From G020354945 sp964570585 (GTDB lineage: Bacteria; Omnitrophota; Gorgyraeia; JABMRG01; JAFGKX01), in the NCBI GenBank assembly GCA_964570585.1, contig CAZMYR010000005.1, positions 7,340-71,339 on the forward strand: DNA of 64,000 nucleotides. The letters are read 5' to 3'. The notes below the pieces were generated by a model, which had not been told where the DNA came from, searched no databases, and worked only from the letters and a program-made list of their open reading frames with translations. Position numbers and translations under genes: made by a program. Every line of letters starts with the position of its first letter. The stretch's first letter is position 1. Below, in pieces: positions 7,851-15,728 of this stretch.

Positions 7851-9422
7851 CTTTTGTAATACTATTCTTTTTACAGCATCATACAAATCTTTGGCAATAT
7901 AATCAGGTCGATTCTTCCATTTTTTTATATCTTTATTTTTATTATACCCGGAAAGTACGGTTATAGTCTTAAGGCCGGACCTGCCTCCGGCAACAACATC
8001 CCTTTCTGTATCCCCAATAAAAAAGGAATTCCTGAAGTCTATTTTATTCCCCCCTATAGCTTTTTTTATCAAACCTGTTTTGGGCTTTCTGCATTCGCAG
8101 TTAGCATCAGGATGGTGAATGCAATAATAAGTCCCTTTAATTTTACCTCCTGATGCCTTAATCCCTTTTAGCATCCTTTCATCTATTTTTTTAAGCTCAT
8201 TTTTGCTAAAAAGCCCTTTTCCTATTCCTGCCTGATTCGAGATAACCGCAATATCAAAACCGGCATTATTAAGCATTCTGATAGCTTCAGGTGCCCGGGA
8301 AAGAAACTCGAATTTTGAAGGTTTTTTAATATAATCACCATGCGGTGGATTTTTATTTATCACCCCGTCCCTATCAAGAAAAACAACTTTTTTTACCATA
8401 TTTTTATTAAAAACTCTTTTTACCGCATCTAAAACCTCTCTGATTATATCCTTTGGCCCTATAAGCCCCATACACCTCTCGCCGATAGGGCATCTCCTTT
8501 TATAGCATGGCGAACACTTAATTTTTGGGATTATCTTTTTGCCTTTTCCATAAAGTTCTATTTCATTAGCGGCTGTCGAGCCAAAGAAAACTATCGCATA
8601 CTTATTCAGCGCAATCCCAAGATGCATTGTCAACGTATCGCCGGTTATAACAATATCGCAATTATTAACAATAGCTGCAAATTGCCCTATTGTATTATTA
8701 CAACCACTGTCGATGATTAAATCTTTAAAAAGTTTGCTGATTTTTCTATTTGTCTTTTTTTCTCGAGGCCCTCCCAGAAGAACTATCTGAATGCCATTAT
8801 AACATAGCAATCCCTGTATTATCTTCACGTAAGAACTAAAAGCTAAACTCTTTCCTGCAAAAGCCTTTCCACTCCCTGCAACTATACCCACTTTAATTGC
8901 TTCCTTTTTTAGCCTTTTGGCCTTCAATTTTTTGCTCGCAGAATCAATATCTTTTTTATTTAAATTAAATACATATTTCTCACCCTCATATTTTAGGCCA
9001 ATCTGCTCAAAGCAAATCTGCTGATAGGTCTTTTTATTCTTTCTAAATTTAAGTTCATCGTCTATTCCCAATCCATAGGCATAGTTGCTATCTTTATCAA
9101 AAGGAATAAGCCTGCCATTTTTTGCTTGCCCAAAGCCTTTCTTTATATCCGCCGGCACCTGCATTGCAGCGTAAGTCGCTCCTTTGTCTTTATCAAGGTT
9201 TATTAGGAGATTAAAATGCATTTTCTTTAGTCTGCTTAAATTGCTCTGATTATACAAAATGGCTTTATCTATCAGAGGATTATTATAAAGTACCTCAAAA
9301 GAAATATCTTCGGTAAACCACCAGATTTTCGCCTTTGGATACTTCTTCTTAAGCGCCTTTAAAATCGTGGTTGTCCGTAACACATCCCCAATCGCAGCGA
9401 ATTTTATTATTAATATCTTCAT
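7797..9422 (-). CDS. Fusion: GT9 heptosyltransferase + GmhB-type HAD phosphatase
   Basis: 541 aa in two modules. Residues 1 to about 335 are an ADP-heptose:LPS heptosyltransferase-type GT9 domain (MKILIIKFAAIGDVLRTT; VAGSGKAFAGKSLA; ITGDTLTMHLGIAL; Cys-rich CSPCYKRRCPIGERC). From about 343 to 515 follows a D-glycero-manno-heptose-1,7-bisphosphate phosphatase domain with the HAD motif FLDRDGVIN, SNQAGIGKG, the zinc loop CIHHPDANCECRKPK and FIGDTERDV. GmhB makes the heptose-1-phosphate precursor of ADP-heptose, so one polypeptide joins a precursor step with a transfer step. The last about 18 residues come from a palindromic repeat. Its ATG overlaps the stop of a decayed SGNH gene as ATGA. Confidence 0.93.
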   Translation of the reverse strand: MKILIIKFAAIGDVLRTTTILKALKKKYPKAKIWWFTEDISFEVLYNNPLIDKAILYNQSNLSRLKKMHFNLLINLDKDKGATYAAMQVPADIKKGFGQAKNGRLIPFDKDSNYAYGLGIDDELKFRKNKKTYQQICFEQIGLKYEGEKYVFNLNKKDIDSASKKLKAKRLKKEAIKVGIVAGSGKAFAGKSLAFSSYVKIIQGLLCYNGIQIVLLGGPREKKTNRKISKLFKDLIIDSGCNNTIGQFAAIVNNCDIVITGDTLTMHLGIALNKYAIVFFGSTAANEIELYGKGKKIIPKIKCSPCYKRRCPIGERCMGLIGPKDIIREVLDAVKRVFNKNMVKKVVFLDRDGVINKNPPHGDYIKKPSKFEFLSRAPEAIRMLNNAGFDIAVISNQAGIGKGLFSKNELKKIDERMLKGIKASGGKIKGTYYCIHHPDANCECRKPKTGLIKKAIGGNKIDFRNSFFIGDTERDVVAGGRSGLKTITVLSGYNKNKDIKKWKNRPDYIAKDLYDAVKRIVLQKVPPMLLFVALFGTIFTS

Positions 9423-9640
9423 TGGTTCAGCTTACTCCCCACCAAATCCTGGTCTACCAAAAAACTATAAATTCCTCTCGCGGCAATATCATTTGCCAGA
9501 GCATTCGGATGAGAATCAGTAATATCTATCCATATCTGAATCTTCGCCTTACCCCGATAGTTAAAACTAGGGGCTTGCGGCGAAATTATTTTCGGTCATA
9601 TAATATATATTCTCCATTTATCCATTTTATAAATCTTCAT
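9419..9640 (-). pseudogene. Remnant of an SGNH/GDSL-type hydrolase gene
   Basis: Reading from an ATG at 9640 gives 14 codons, an in-frame TGA at 9596-9598, then 58 open codons ending at a TGA (9419-9421) that overlaps the next gene's start as ATGA. The open part contains ITDSHPNALANDIAARGIY, which matches the C-terminal block of SGNH hydrolases (Asp and His of DxHPN are catalytic). The GDS nucleophile block and most of the fold are missing. The surviving start-stop overlap suggests a once-functional member of this operon. The assignment rests on the short block only. Confidence 0.5.
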
Positions 9641-9642
9641 TT

Positions 9643-10485
9643 CTAACTTTTGAGGAAACAGACATTCAAATCTAGTGCGCAATATCCGCTTTCAGATAAA
9701 ATCCTTGACTCATAATATGATATCTTCTGCAAAAATATTTTCATGCATTTCTTTAATATGTATAACCAAATTTTATTAAAGAAGCTGTATCTCTCTTTAT
9801 TAAGCGCGGTTAAATGCTTTATTTCATAACCAATCACATCTGTCAGCTGACCAATAAAATGGCAGCTGTAATATACCCATTTTATTTTAAGGCCATAATT
9901 TTTAAATTTTTCTATAATCTCTTTTTTTTGGAAAGCTGAAATATGCCCACCGTATTTAAGGCTTTTATTCCAATTTCTTTTCCTCAGCCATGCATGTAAA
10001 GTCGCCCTTTCTGCTTCACAAGGCACTACAGCAAATAAAACACCGCCATTTTTCAAAACCCGAAGGGATTCGCTTATAACATTATCGACTTGTGAAATAT
10101 GCTCTAACACATCAAGCATTAATACTGCGCTGAATGTTTTGTCATTGAAAGGAAATTTCGCTTCTGCGTCTGCAACAGTAAAAACAATACGTCCATCAGC
10201 ATCCCATTGGCGTTTTGCTTTCTCAATAAAATCATAATTTATATCGAAACCTGAGGCCTTCAAATTTTCATTATTGCAATAATAGACAATGCTCCTTAAG
10301 CAAAACCCGTTACCACAGCCGACTTCTAAAATATCCGGACAAGATTTTATTGCTTTAATGGCATAATCGATTCTTAAATTGTGCAGTTTCTTTGACTTAA
10401 AATTTAAAATATCTTCAATATTATTTTGTTTTATAATATACTTGAAGTGTTTTCTATCCTCTGTGACCATTTTCCGTCCACCCAT
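9643..10485 (-). CDS. Class I SAM-dependent methyltransferase
   Basis: 280 aa. The SAM-binding motif I is ILEVGCGNGF at about 52-61, with an acidic residue after strand 2 (GFDINYDFIEKA), motif D-A near 110 and the post-motif VLMLDVLEHISQVD typical of small-molecule methyltransferases (Methyltransf_11/23). The substrate is not readable from the sequence; its place among glycosyltransferases suggests a sugar or a glycan terminus. An alternative start is Met6 (MVTEDRK). It lies upstream of the SGNH remnant and GT9-GmhB. Confidence 0.85.
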   Translation of the reverse strand: MGGRKMVTEDRKHFKYIIKQNNIEDILNFKSKKLHNLRIDYAIKAIKSCPDILEVGCGNGFCLRSIVYYCNNENLKASGFDINYDFIEKAKRQWDADGRIVFTVADAEAKFPFNDKTFSAVLMLDVLEHISQVDNVISESLRVLKNGGVLFAVVPCEAERATLHAWLRKRNWNKSLKYGGHISAFQKKEIIEKFKNYGLKIKWVYYSCHFIGQLTDVIGYEIKHLTALNKERYSFFNKIWLYILKKCMKIFLQKISYYESRILSESGYCALDLNVCFLKS

Positions 10486-10527
10486 AATCGATGAAGCTGA
10501 TAGCGGCTATTGACAGCCGAAAGATAC

Positions 10528-11337
10528 TTATATATTATCCTTCACCAGCTCCCAGTACTTCACCCAGTTTAAGAAGTGCACCAAACCAAAAAGTACTGAA
10601 AAGATAAAACCGTATTTACCTTCCAGAAATCCTTTTTTCTTAATATAAAACTTCCAGAAAAGCTTTAATGGTTTTACTTTTATATTGTAAAGAATCGTCT
10701 TTTTATCCAATACGCCCTTTTCGCTTAATATCATTTTCGCTTCACGGCCAGAATAACTATTGTGCCTTTCTATAAACTGTGAAATACTTTTAAACGGGTA
10801 GTGCTCAACCGCTGACTTTAATTTTCCTATTTCGCCATCTACAATTAGCGCCTCATGTATATTTCCTTTATATCTGGCTTTGCCTCTTTTAAAAAAATGG
10901 AGGGAATAATGGTACCAGCCACCATGTCTCATAAAATGGCCCAGAAAGAAATTTTTCCTTCTAAACTTGTAAGCAGCAAAAGGTTCTTCTTCACTGCTTA
11001 TGATTTTCTCGATATCTTTTCGCAACCCATCTGTGACTATTTCATCAGAATCAAGTTGTAATATCCAATCGCCTGTGGCATTATCTATTCCTATATTGCG
11101 TTCTTCTTCACCAACACCATAATAGTCGCCTTCGTGTTTATGCTGGATTATCTTATCTGTGTATTTACGGCATATATCCAAGGTTGAATCTGTGCTAAAA
11201 CCGTCCACAATTACAATCTCATCTGTCCATTTCACAGACTCAAGGCACTTTTCTATATCATTCCGGCAATTTTTCGTAGGTATTACAACTGTTAAGGTCT
11301 TCCTGGATGTTGTAGGAAAAATGGGGACAGTCCCCAT
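10528..11337 (-). CDS. GT2 glycosyltransferase (WaaE/KdtX-like)
   Basis: 269 aa. GT-A fold start LTVVIPTKNC, nucleotide-binding IVIVDGFSTDSTLDI, DxD-type motif LQLDSDE near 115, and a C-terminal stretch (SISQFIERHNSYSGREA) typical of WaaE-like LPS-core beta-glucosyltransferases. It should act at the cytoplasmic face on core or O-unit sugars. The first 7 residues, MGTVPIF, are translated from the palindrome ATGGGGAC..GTCCCCAT at the edge of an inserted element. The native start seems to have been lost and replaced by an ATG from that element; no Met lies nearer the conserved region. Confidence 0.88.
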   Translation of the reverse strand: MGTVPIFPTTSRKTLTVVIPTKNCRNDIEKCLESVKWTDEIVIVDGFSTDSTLDICRKYTDKIIQHKHEGDYYGVGEEERNIGIDNATGDWILQLDSDEIVTDGLRKDIEKIISSEEEPFAAYKFRRKNFFLGHFMRHGGWYHYSLHFFKRGKARYKGNIHEALIVDGEIGKLKSAVEHYPFKSISQFIERHNSYSGREAKMILSEKGVLDKKTILYNIKVKPLKLFWKFYIKKKGFLEGKYGFIFSVLFGLVHFLNWVKYWELVKDNI

Positions 11338-11580
11338 TTTTGCAGATGATAAACCAGAGCAAAACTATTTACAAGCATTTGAAAAAATTAGAGAACTTTA
11401 TTCCATTCATTCTAATAAGTGGGCTGATTTTGACCTTACTTTAGTTCTTTGCAAAAGAAACACTGAGAAAGTAACTGACGAATTTTGTAATAAAATAGAA
11501 ATGGACCCATATTTTTGCCGNNNNNNNNNNATTTTTGCAGATGATAAACCAGAGCAAAAATGGGACTGTCCCCATTTTTT
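11317..11580. mobile_element. Small non-autonomous element with GGGGAC palindromic ends
   Basis: The left end (11317-11341) is the near-perfect palindrome AAAAATGGGGA-CAG-TCCCCATTTTT. The right end (11556-11580) is a similar palindrome with one G missing and the centre reversed (CTG), so the ends are inverted relative to each other. A 29-base segment next to the left end (11336-11364) is repeated exactly before the right end (11531-11559), with ten Ns (11521-11530) just before the second copy. Between them is about 155 bases of coding-like DNA. It separates two adjacent GT2 genes and rewrites the start of one and the end of the other. The N run shows that the assembler had trouble here. Confidence 0.65.
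11321..11520 (+). pseudogene. Unidentified coding fragment carried in the element
   Basis: This is the only plus-strand reading in the window that looks like real protein: about 66 residues including FDLTLVLCKRNTEK and FCNKIEMDPYFC, ending at the 10-N gap. The D-x-x-FC ending recalls the conserved block of middle-component proteins of ABC-three-component defence systems, but this is from memory of the pattern and is weak. It begins with MGTVPIF from the palindromic end and has no stop or complete domain, so it is a fragment whatever its family. Confidence 0.35.
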
Positions 11581-12312
11581 TTCCCAGCACTTTGCGTAAC
11601 TTAAAATCTGATAAAATCCGGCAAATACTGCTAGGATAAAACCCAGTAAGCCATCTTTTTTGCCTTGTTTTTTATAATAAGCCCGCAAAAATCTATCGAC
11701 ACTACGCCGTATCGCTCTTGCGGACGACATTCCACCTTTATCTCTTAACCATTTTTTTGCTTCTAATACAGTTTGCTTGTTCATTTTAGAAACAAAATGT
11801 GCGATATCTCTGTAGCTATAATGAATTATATCGAATTTTAATTCTCCACGCGGGTCTTCCATAAAAGCCCTCATATGCACTTCTGTTTCTTCATATCTGA
11901 ATTTGCCATTCTTAAAAAGCTTCAGTTGTGCGCTTGGATACCACCCTCCATATTTTACCCAGTAGTTTCCTATATAGTTACGCCTTGGTATAGTAAAACC
12001 ATTGCATTCGGTACCCTCCGTTAGAATCTTTACAATTTCGCCTTTTAGTTCTCTGGTAACTCTTTCATCGGCGTCTAAACTTAATATCCAGTCACAGGTT
12101 GCCAAAGAATAAGCATAGTTTCTATGGGCCCCTTGTATTACCATTTTTCTCTGAAAAATCTTATCTGTATATTCTCTTGCTATATCGAGTGTTCTATCAG
12201 TACTAAAATCATCCACTACTATTATCTCTTTTGCCCATTTTACTGAATCCATACACTCACGCAATCTGTCTTCTTCATTTTTCGTTATTATTACTACGGA
12301 AAGTGGTATCAT
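11407..12312 (-). CDS. GT2 glycosyltransferase (WaaE/KdtX-like) with element-derived tail
   Basis: GT-A enzyme starting LSVVIITKNEEDRLRECMDSVKW, with IIVVDDFSTDRTLDI, the metal site LSLDADERV near 103, and the conserved WaaE-type block HYSYRDIAHFVSKMN near 198. The ATG at 12312 overlaps the stop of the upstream GT9 gene as ATGA, so it is preferred over the ATG 24 bases further up. Family-like sequence ends near SYAKCWEKK (about 11590). The rest of the open frame passes through the palindromic element and ten Ns, so the last about 60 residues are probably not native. It is a paralogue of the next GT2 downstream, which suggests tandem duplication. Confidence 0.87.
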   Translation of the reverse strand: MIPLSVVIITKNEEDRLRECMDSVKWAKEIIVVDDFSTDRTLDIAREYTDKIFQRKMVIQGAHRNYAYSLATCDWILSLDADERVTRELKGEIVKILTEGTECNGFTIPRRNYIGNYWVKYGGWYPSAQLKLFKNGKFRYEETEVHMRAFMEDPRGELKFDIIHYSYRDIAHFVSKMNKQTVLEAKKWLRDKGGMSSARAIRRSVDRFLRAYYKKQGKKDGLLGFILAVFAGFYQILSYAKCWEKKWGQSHFCSGLSSAKXXXXRQKYGSISILLQNSSVTFSVFLLQRTKVRSKSAHLLE

Positions 12313-13378
12313 GTTAACTTCAATGGTTTTTGACATGCCTCAAAAATCTCACCAGGGGTCAAGTCCTCAAGGCAACGCCTATCTTCGCACTCTGGTACTT
12401 TAAAATTCTTATAACATGGTCTGCAGTCAACATCAGCTGTTACTACTTTGTGTTTATCATCTGGTGGATATGGGCCATAAACCCTCTCATCAACTGGCCC
12501 AAATATAGAAACTGTAGGAACGCCAAGTCCTGCTGCAATATGGAGAGGCCCCCCATCATTACAAAGAAGGAGTTTGCAATGCGACAATACTGCTATAAAC
12601 TCTCTTAGCGAAAGGGCAGTTGTTGCTGAAGAAGGCTTTTCTTTCATATTATTTGTAACTTTATCTACAAGTGCTTTTTCTTTTATATTACCGAGTATTA
12701 TTGTTTTTACGTTTTGCTCTTTTATTAATCTATCACATACAGCAGCAAATTTATCTGCTGGGTAATGCTTTCTATATGAATCTTTGCCCCAGCTCGCTCC
12801 TCCACCGGGAGCAACGGCTACTATTTTATCCTGTTGGTATATACTATTTGCTTCTAAAAAATCCTTTGCTTTTCTTCTTTCATCATCAGATATAAAAATT
12901 TTTATATTTCTTTCTTTTTGCTCAATGTGGAGAAATTTAAGCAAATCTAAATAATATTCTATAACATGCTTGCCGTTAAATCCTTTCAGTGGAATTTTTT
13001 TATTTAGAAATTTTGCCCTTTTTTTATAATCATAACCAATCCTTTTCCTTATGCCTGCCAGCCATAAAAAGAACCCAAATTCACCGGCAAGAGAAAAATC
13101 CATAACATAATCAAACTCTTCCCGCTTTACATCTGAGAGAAGGTGACGAATCTCCTTAATGCATAAACATTTCGACTGCTGCCACATATTCCTTAATTCG
13201 TCTTTTTCATATACAAATAGTTTATATATGCGTGGGTCTCGCTTAAGTAAAGGCGCAACTCTCCTGTTGCAAAGATAAGCTATTTCCCAATCCGGAAATT
13301 GGCGCTTAATATTGGTTATTACAGGAGTTGTAAATAATACATCGCCTATTCCAAATGGATTCGCTATGAGTATCTTCA
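12309..13378 (-). CDS. GT9 lipopolysaccharide heptosyltransferase-type enzyme
   Basis: About 356 aa from the ATG at 13378: MKILIANPFGIGDVLFTTP is the standard GT9 start. An in-frame ATG at 13448 would add 23 residues, but those come from an inverted-repeat element and are not conserved. Other GT9 marks are VAVAPGGGASWGKD, LLCNDGGPLHIAAGLGVPTVSIFGPVDE and a C-terminal Cys group CRPCYKNFKVPEC. It should transfer heptose or a similar sugar from an ADP- or NDP-donor to the LPS inner core. Its stop overlaps the next GT2 start (ATGA). Confidence 0.92.
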
Positions 13379-13393
13379 TGCCTTTAGCCGATG

Positions 13394-13527
13394 GTTTTCG
13401 TATGTTTGTCTCCGCTTGCCGTTCGTTCGGGCAATACGCGGCCCTCACTCACTGTGACAAAAATTGCTCACTTTTTCGCGGTTGTTTTCGCAATTTTTGA
13501 CAGTCGCTCCTGCAAACATACAAAAAC
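13394..13527. repeat. 134-bp inverted-repeat element (MITE-like) between two GT9 genes
   Basis: Outer arms GTTTTCGTATGTTTG (13394-13408) and CAAACATACAAAAAC (13513-13527) pair at 14 of 15 positions. Inner arms CAAAAATTGC (13458-13467) and GCAATTTTTG (13490-13499) pair perfectly. The element supplies the last about 18 codons and stop of the upstream GT9 gene and an alternative start for the downstream one. No transposase lies nearby, so it would have been moved in trans. Confidence 0.7.
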
Positions 13528-14487
13528 TTCGTCTACCGTTATTTCGTTTATGTTGTTTTTACGCAAAACTATATGCCCTTCGCCCCAGGGCCGCCATCGG
13601 GTAGGACTTGAGGCTTTGCCAAATAATGCTATCACCGAAGTTCCTACAGCTGCTGCTATATGCATAGGCCCGGCATCATTCCCTATAAAAAGGGTGCATT
13701 TTTTCAAAAAAGCTGCTAATTGTTTTATGGTGAATGCGCTGCTTAAATCCAATGCGGCTTGGTCGCATCCAGAAAGAATATCCAAAACCAGTTTTTTATC
13801 TTCTTTGCCTCCCAAAAGAACAACATTGCAGTCAAGATTGGCTTTAACCTTTTCAATCATCAAAGAAAAATTTTCCTTTGGCCATCTTTTCGCCGGATTG
13901 CTGCTTCCAGGGTGAATAGACACTATTGGTTTGCCGTTATCCAGCCCAGTTTGCTTAATCAATCTGTCAATATAATCAAGGTCTTCTTTAAAAATTGCTA
14001 AATGTGGCGGAACTATTTGTTCTTCAACGCCTATAATTTTCAACAAATCCAAATTGTATCCTATTTCGTGTTTTTTGCATTCATGTTTTCTATCTTCTAT
14101 CTTATGCGTAAGGCAAAAGGGCCATTTCCTATCATAGCCTAACCTGTATTTTATGCCGGCTAAAAAACAGCTAAGATGTAATATCTTATGGGGATTTAAT
14201 ACCACCGCTAAATCAAATCTTCTTTTTCTGAGATATGAAAGAAGTTTGATTAGTTTTAAAAATGAATTGCCCTTTGTTATAGTATCGAATATAAATACTT
14301 CATCGATATTGTCTCTTCCTGAAACTGTATCCTTAGCATAATGAGAAGTTACAAAAGTTATGTGGCTTTGTGGGAAATGCCTTTTTAAAGCATCAATACA
14401 AACAGTAGAAAGCAAAACCTCGCCTATGCGGTCTGTGCGAAATATAACTATATTTTTTATATCTTCAGGCAGGATTGATTCTGGCAT
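13468..14487 (-). CDS. GT9 lipopolysaccharide heptosyltransferase-type enzyme
   Basis: 339 aa. GT9 start NIVIFRTDRIGEVLLSTVCIDAL near residue 12, the donor site VSIHPGSSNPAKRWP near 185 and FIGNDAGPMHIAAAVGTSVIALFG near 270. The C-terminal tail (about VCLQERLSKIAKTTAKK) is encoded by the inverted-repeat element and is unlikely to be original. The start overlaps the end of the O-antigen ligase gene by 23 bases, so translational coupling is likely. Role: sequential heptose (or related) addition in the LPS core. Confidence 0.92.
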   Translation of the reverse strand: MPESILPEDIKNIVIFRTDRIGEVLLSTVCIDALKRHFPQSHITFVTSHYAKDTVSGRDNIDEVFIFDTITKGNSFLKLIKLLSYLRKRRFDLAVVLNPHKILHLSCFLAGIKYRLGYDRKWPFCLTHKIEDRKHECKKHEIGYNLDLLKIIGVEEQIVPPHLAIFKEDLDYIDRLIKQTGLDNGKPIVSIHPGSSNPAKRWPKENFSLMIEKVKANLDCNVVLLGGKEDKKLVLDILSGCDQAALDLSSAFTIKQLAAFLKKCTLFIGNDAGPMHIAAAVGTSVIALFGKASSPTRWRPWGEGHIVLRKNNINEITVDEVFVCLQERLSKIAKTTAKK

Positions 14488-15688
14488 AATTACACAGGGC
14501 TATACAAAATCCTAATAAAAGGTAAAACATAACTGCTAAATTAATCGAATAAAGATGGGTATCAACTCCGGAATGTATTAAAAAACCTATTGAACCTGCA
14601 AAAAGACCTATTGTTGCGCTACGCATCCAACCTTCAGGCAAAAATTTTAAATGACGGCTGATATATGCAAATGCTAAAATTATAAATGTTAAAAACAATC
14701 CTAAACCTATAAGGCCTATTTCTGTAGCCATGTGTAGATAAGAATTATGAGGGTATATTGCGCTCCAGTAATCTTTTGGTTTATAAGCAGGGAAGTTTTT
14801 GGTATAGGTATTAACGCCAAATCCTAAAAACGGACGCTCTTTTATCATTGTAAAAGCACCATTCCACAATTTTAACCTTTCCCAGCTTGTGCCTTCCTGA
14901 AAATTTAATGCATCAAAGGCTCGCGACTTTATCTGCTGAGGCAAAAAGAAAGGTAATATAATAACTAATACGATTAAAATAGCAAATAATTTCCTGCTCT
15001 TCAATAAACCTAAAATCAATATAGCTACAAATAAAGCAAGCCATGCTCCTCTTGAACAGGTCCTTATAACACAATAGAGCAAAGGCATTAATCCAAATAA
15101 ATAATAAATTCTATTTCGCCAATTTGTTCCTTTAGAAAATATAAAACTTAAAAATATTGGTATTATCAAAACAAGATAAGCTCCGAAATTGTTAGAATGG
15201 CGAAAAGATGAAGAAATTCGTAATGAACAATCCAATGGATTTATGGTTCTTAATCTTATAAGACCAAAACCCAAAACATTTTGCACAAAACCATTTAATG
15301 CTATTGCTAAACTCCAAATGATTAAAACATAAACTGCTCTTTTTAAAATTTGCTTTGACTTAAATGTATCTATCGTTATTGTTAAAAGTAAGCCATATTT
15401 TATCACTTTTATCAGCCCTCTTACGCTTTCGTATAAATAACTGCTGTTAAAAAATGAAATTAAATTCCAGAATATAAAAAGAACAAAAACAGCTAAAAAT
15501 AGATGCTTAGGTAAAGAAAAAACTTTCTGTATAAACTTTCTTAAAAAATAGCTGACAATAATAATAGCAATTGCAGTCTCAACTAAGGAAGTAGAAAACG
15601 TAACCGCTGCTATTAAAACATAAAATGTCCATTCGGTAATTTTATCAATTACGTTTATAATCTTTCCGCTCTTCATTGAAGTATTCAT
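14465..15688 (-). CDS. O-antigen ligase/polymerase family membrane protein (Wzy_C)
   Basis: 407 aa with about ten hydrophobic segments. The Wzy_C core includes SSSFRHSNNFGAYL near 158, RTCSRGAWLALFVA near 208 and the periplasmic-loop motif GFGVNTYTKNF followed by YPHNSYLHMATEIGLIGL near 300-327, the His-containing signature of WaaL ligases and Wzy polymerases. It is the only such protein in the window, so it could be either the ligase joining polymer to core or the O-unit polymerase; its place among heptosyltransferase genes favours ligase. It acts at the periplasmic face of the inner membrane. Confidence 0.88.
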   Translation of the reverse strand: MNTSMKSGKIINVIDKITEWTFYVLIAAVTFSTSLVETAIAIIIVSYFLRKFIQKVFSLPKHLFLAVFVLFIFWNLISFFNSSYLYESVRGLIKVIKYGLLLTITIDTFKSKQILKRAVYVLIIWSLAIALNGFVQNVLGFGLIRLRTINPLDCSLRISSSFRHSNNFGAYLVLIIPIFLSFIFSKGTNWRNRIYYLFGLMPLLYCVIRTCSRGAWLALFVAILILGLLKSRKLFAILIVLVIILPFFLPQQIKSRAFDALNFQEGTSWERLKLWNGAFTMIKERPFLGFGVNTYTKNFPAYKPKDYWSAIYPHNSYLHMATEIGLIGLGLFLTFIILAFAYISRHLKFLPEGWMRSATIGLFAGSIGFLIHSGVDTHLYSINLAVMFYLLLGFCIALCNYARINPA

Positions 15689-15690
15689 AT

Positions 15691-15725
15691 TTACAACTTA
15701 CAACTTAGAACTTACAACTTACAAC
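15691..15725. repeat. Five tandem TTACAAC heptamers
   Basis: Units TTACAAC, TTACAAC, TTAGAAC, TTACAAC, TTACAAC occupy 35 bases, filling the short space between the sugar transferase stop and the O-antigen ligase start. The unit is the reverse complement of GTTGTAA, the heptamer found inside the GT4 gene at 20011. Confidence 0.9.
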
Positions 15726-15728
15726 TAC

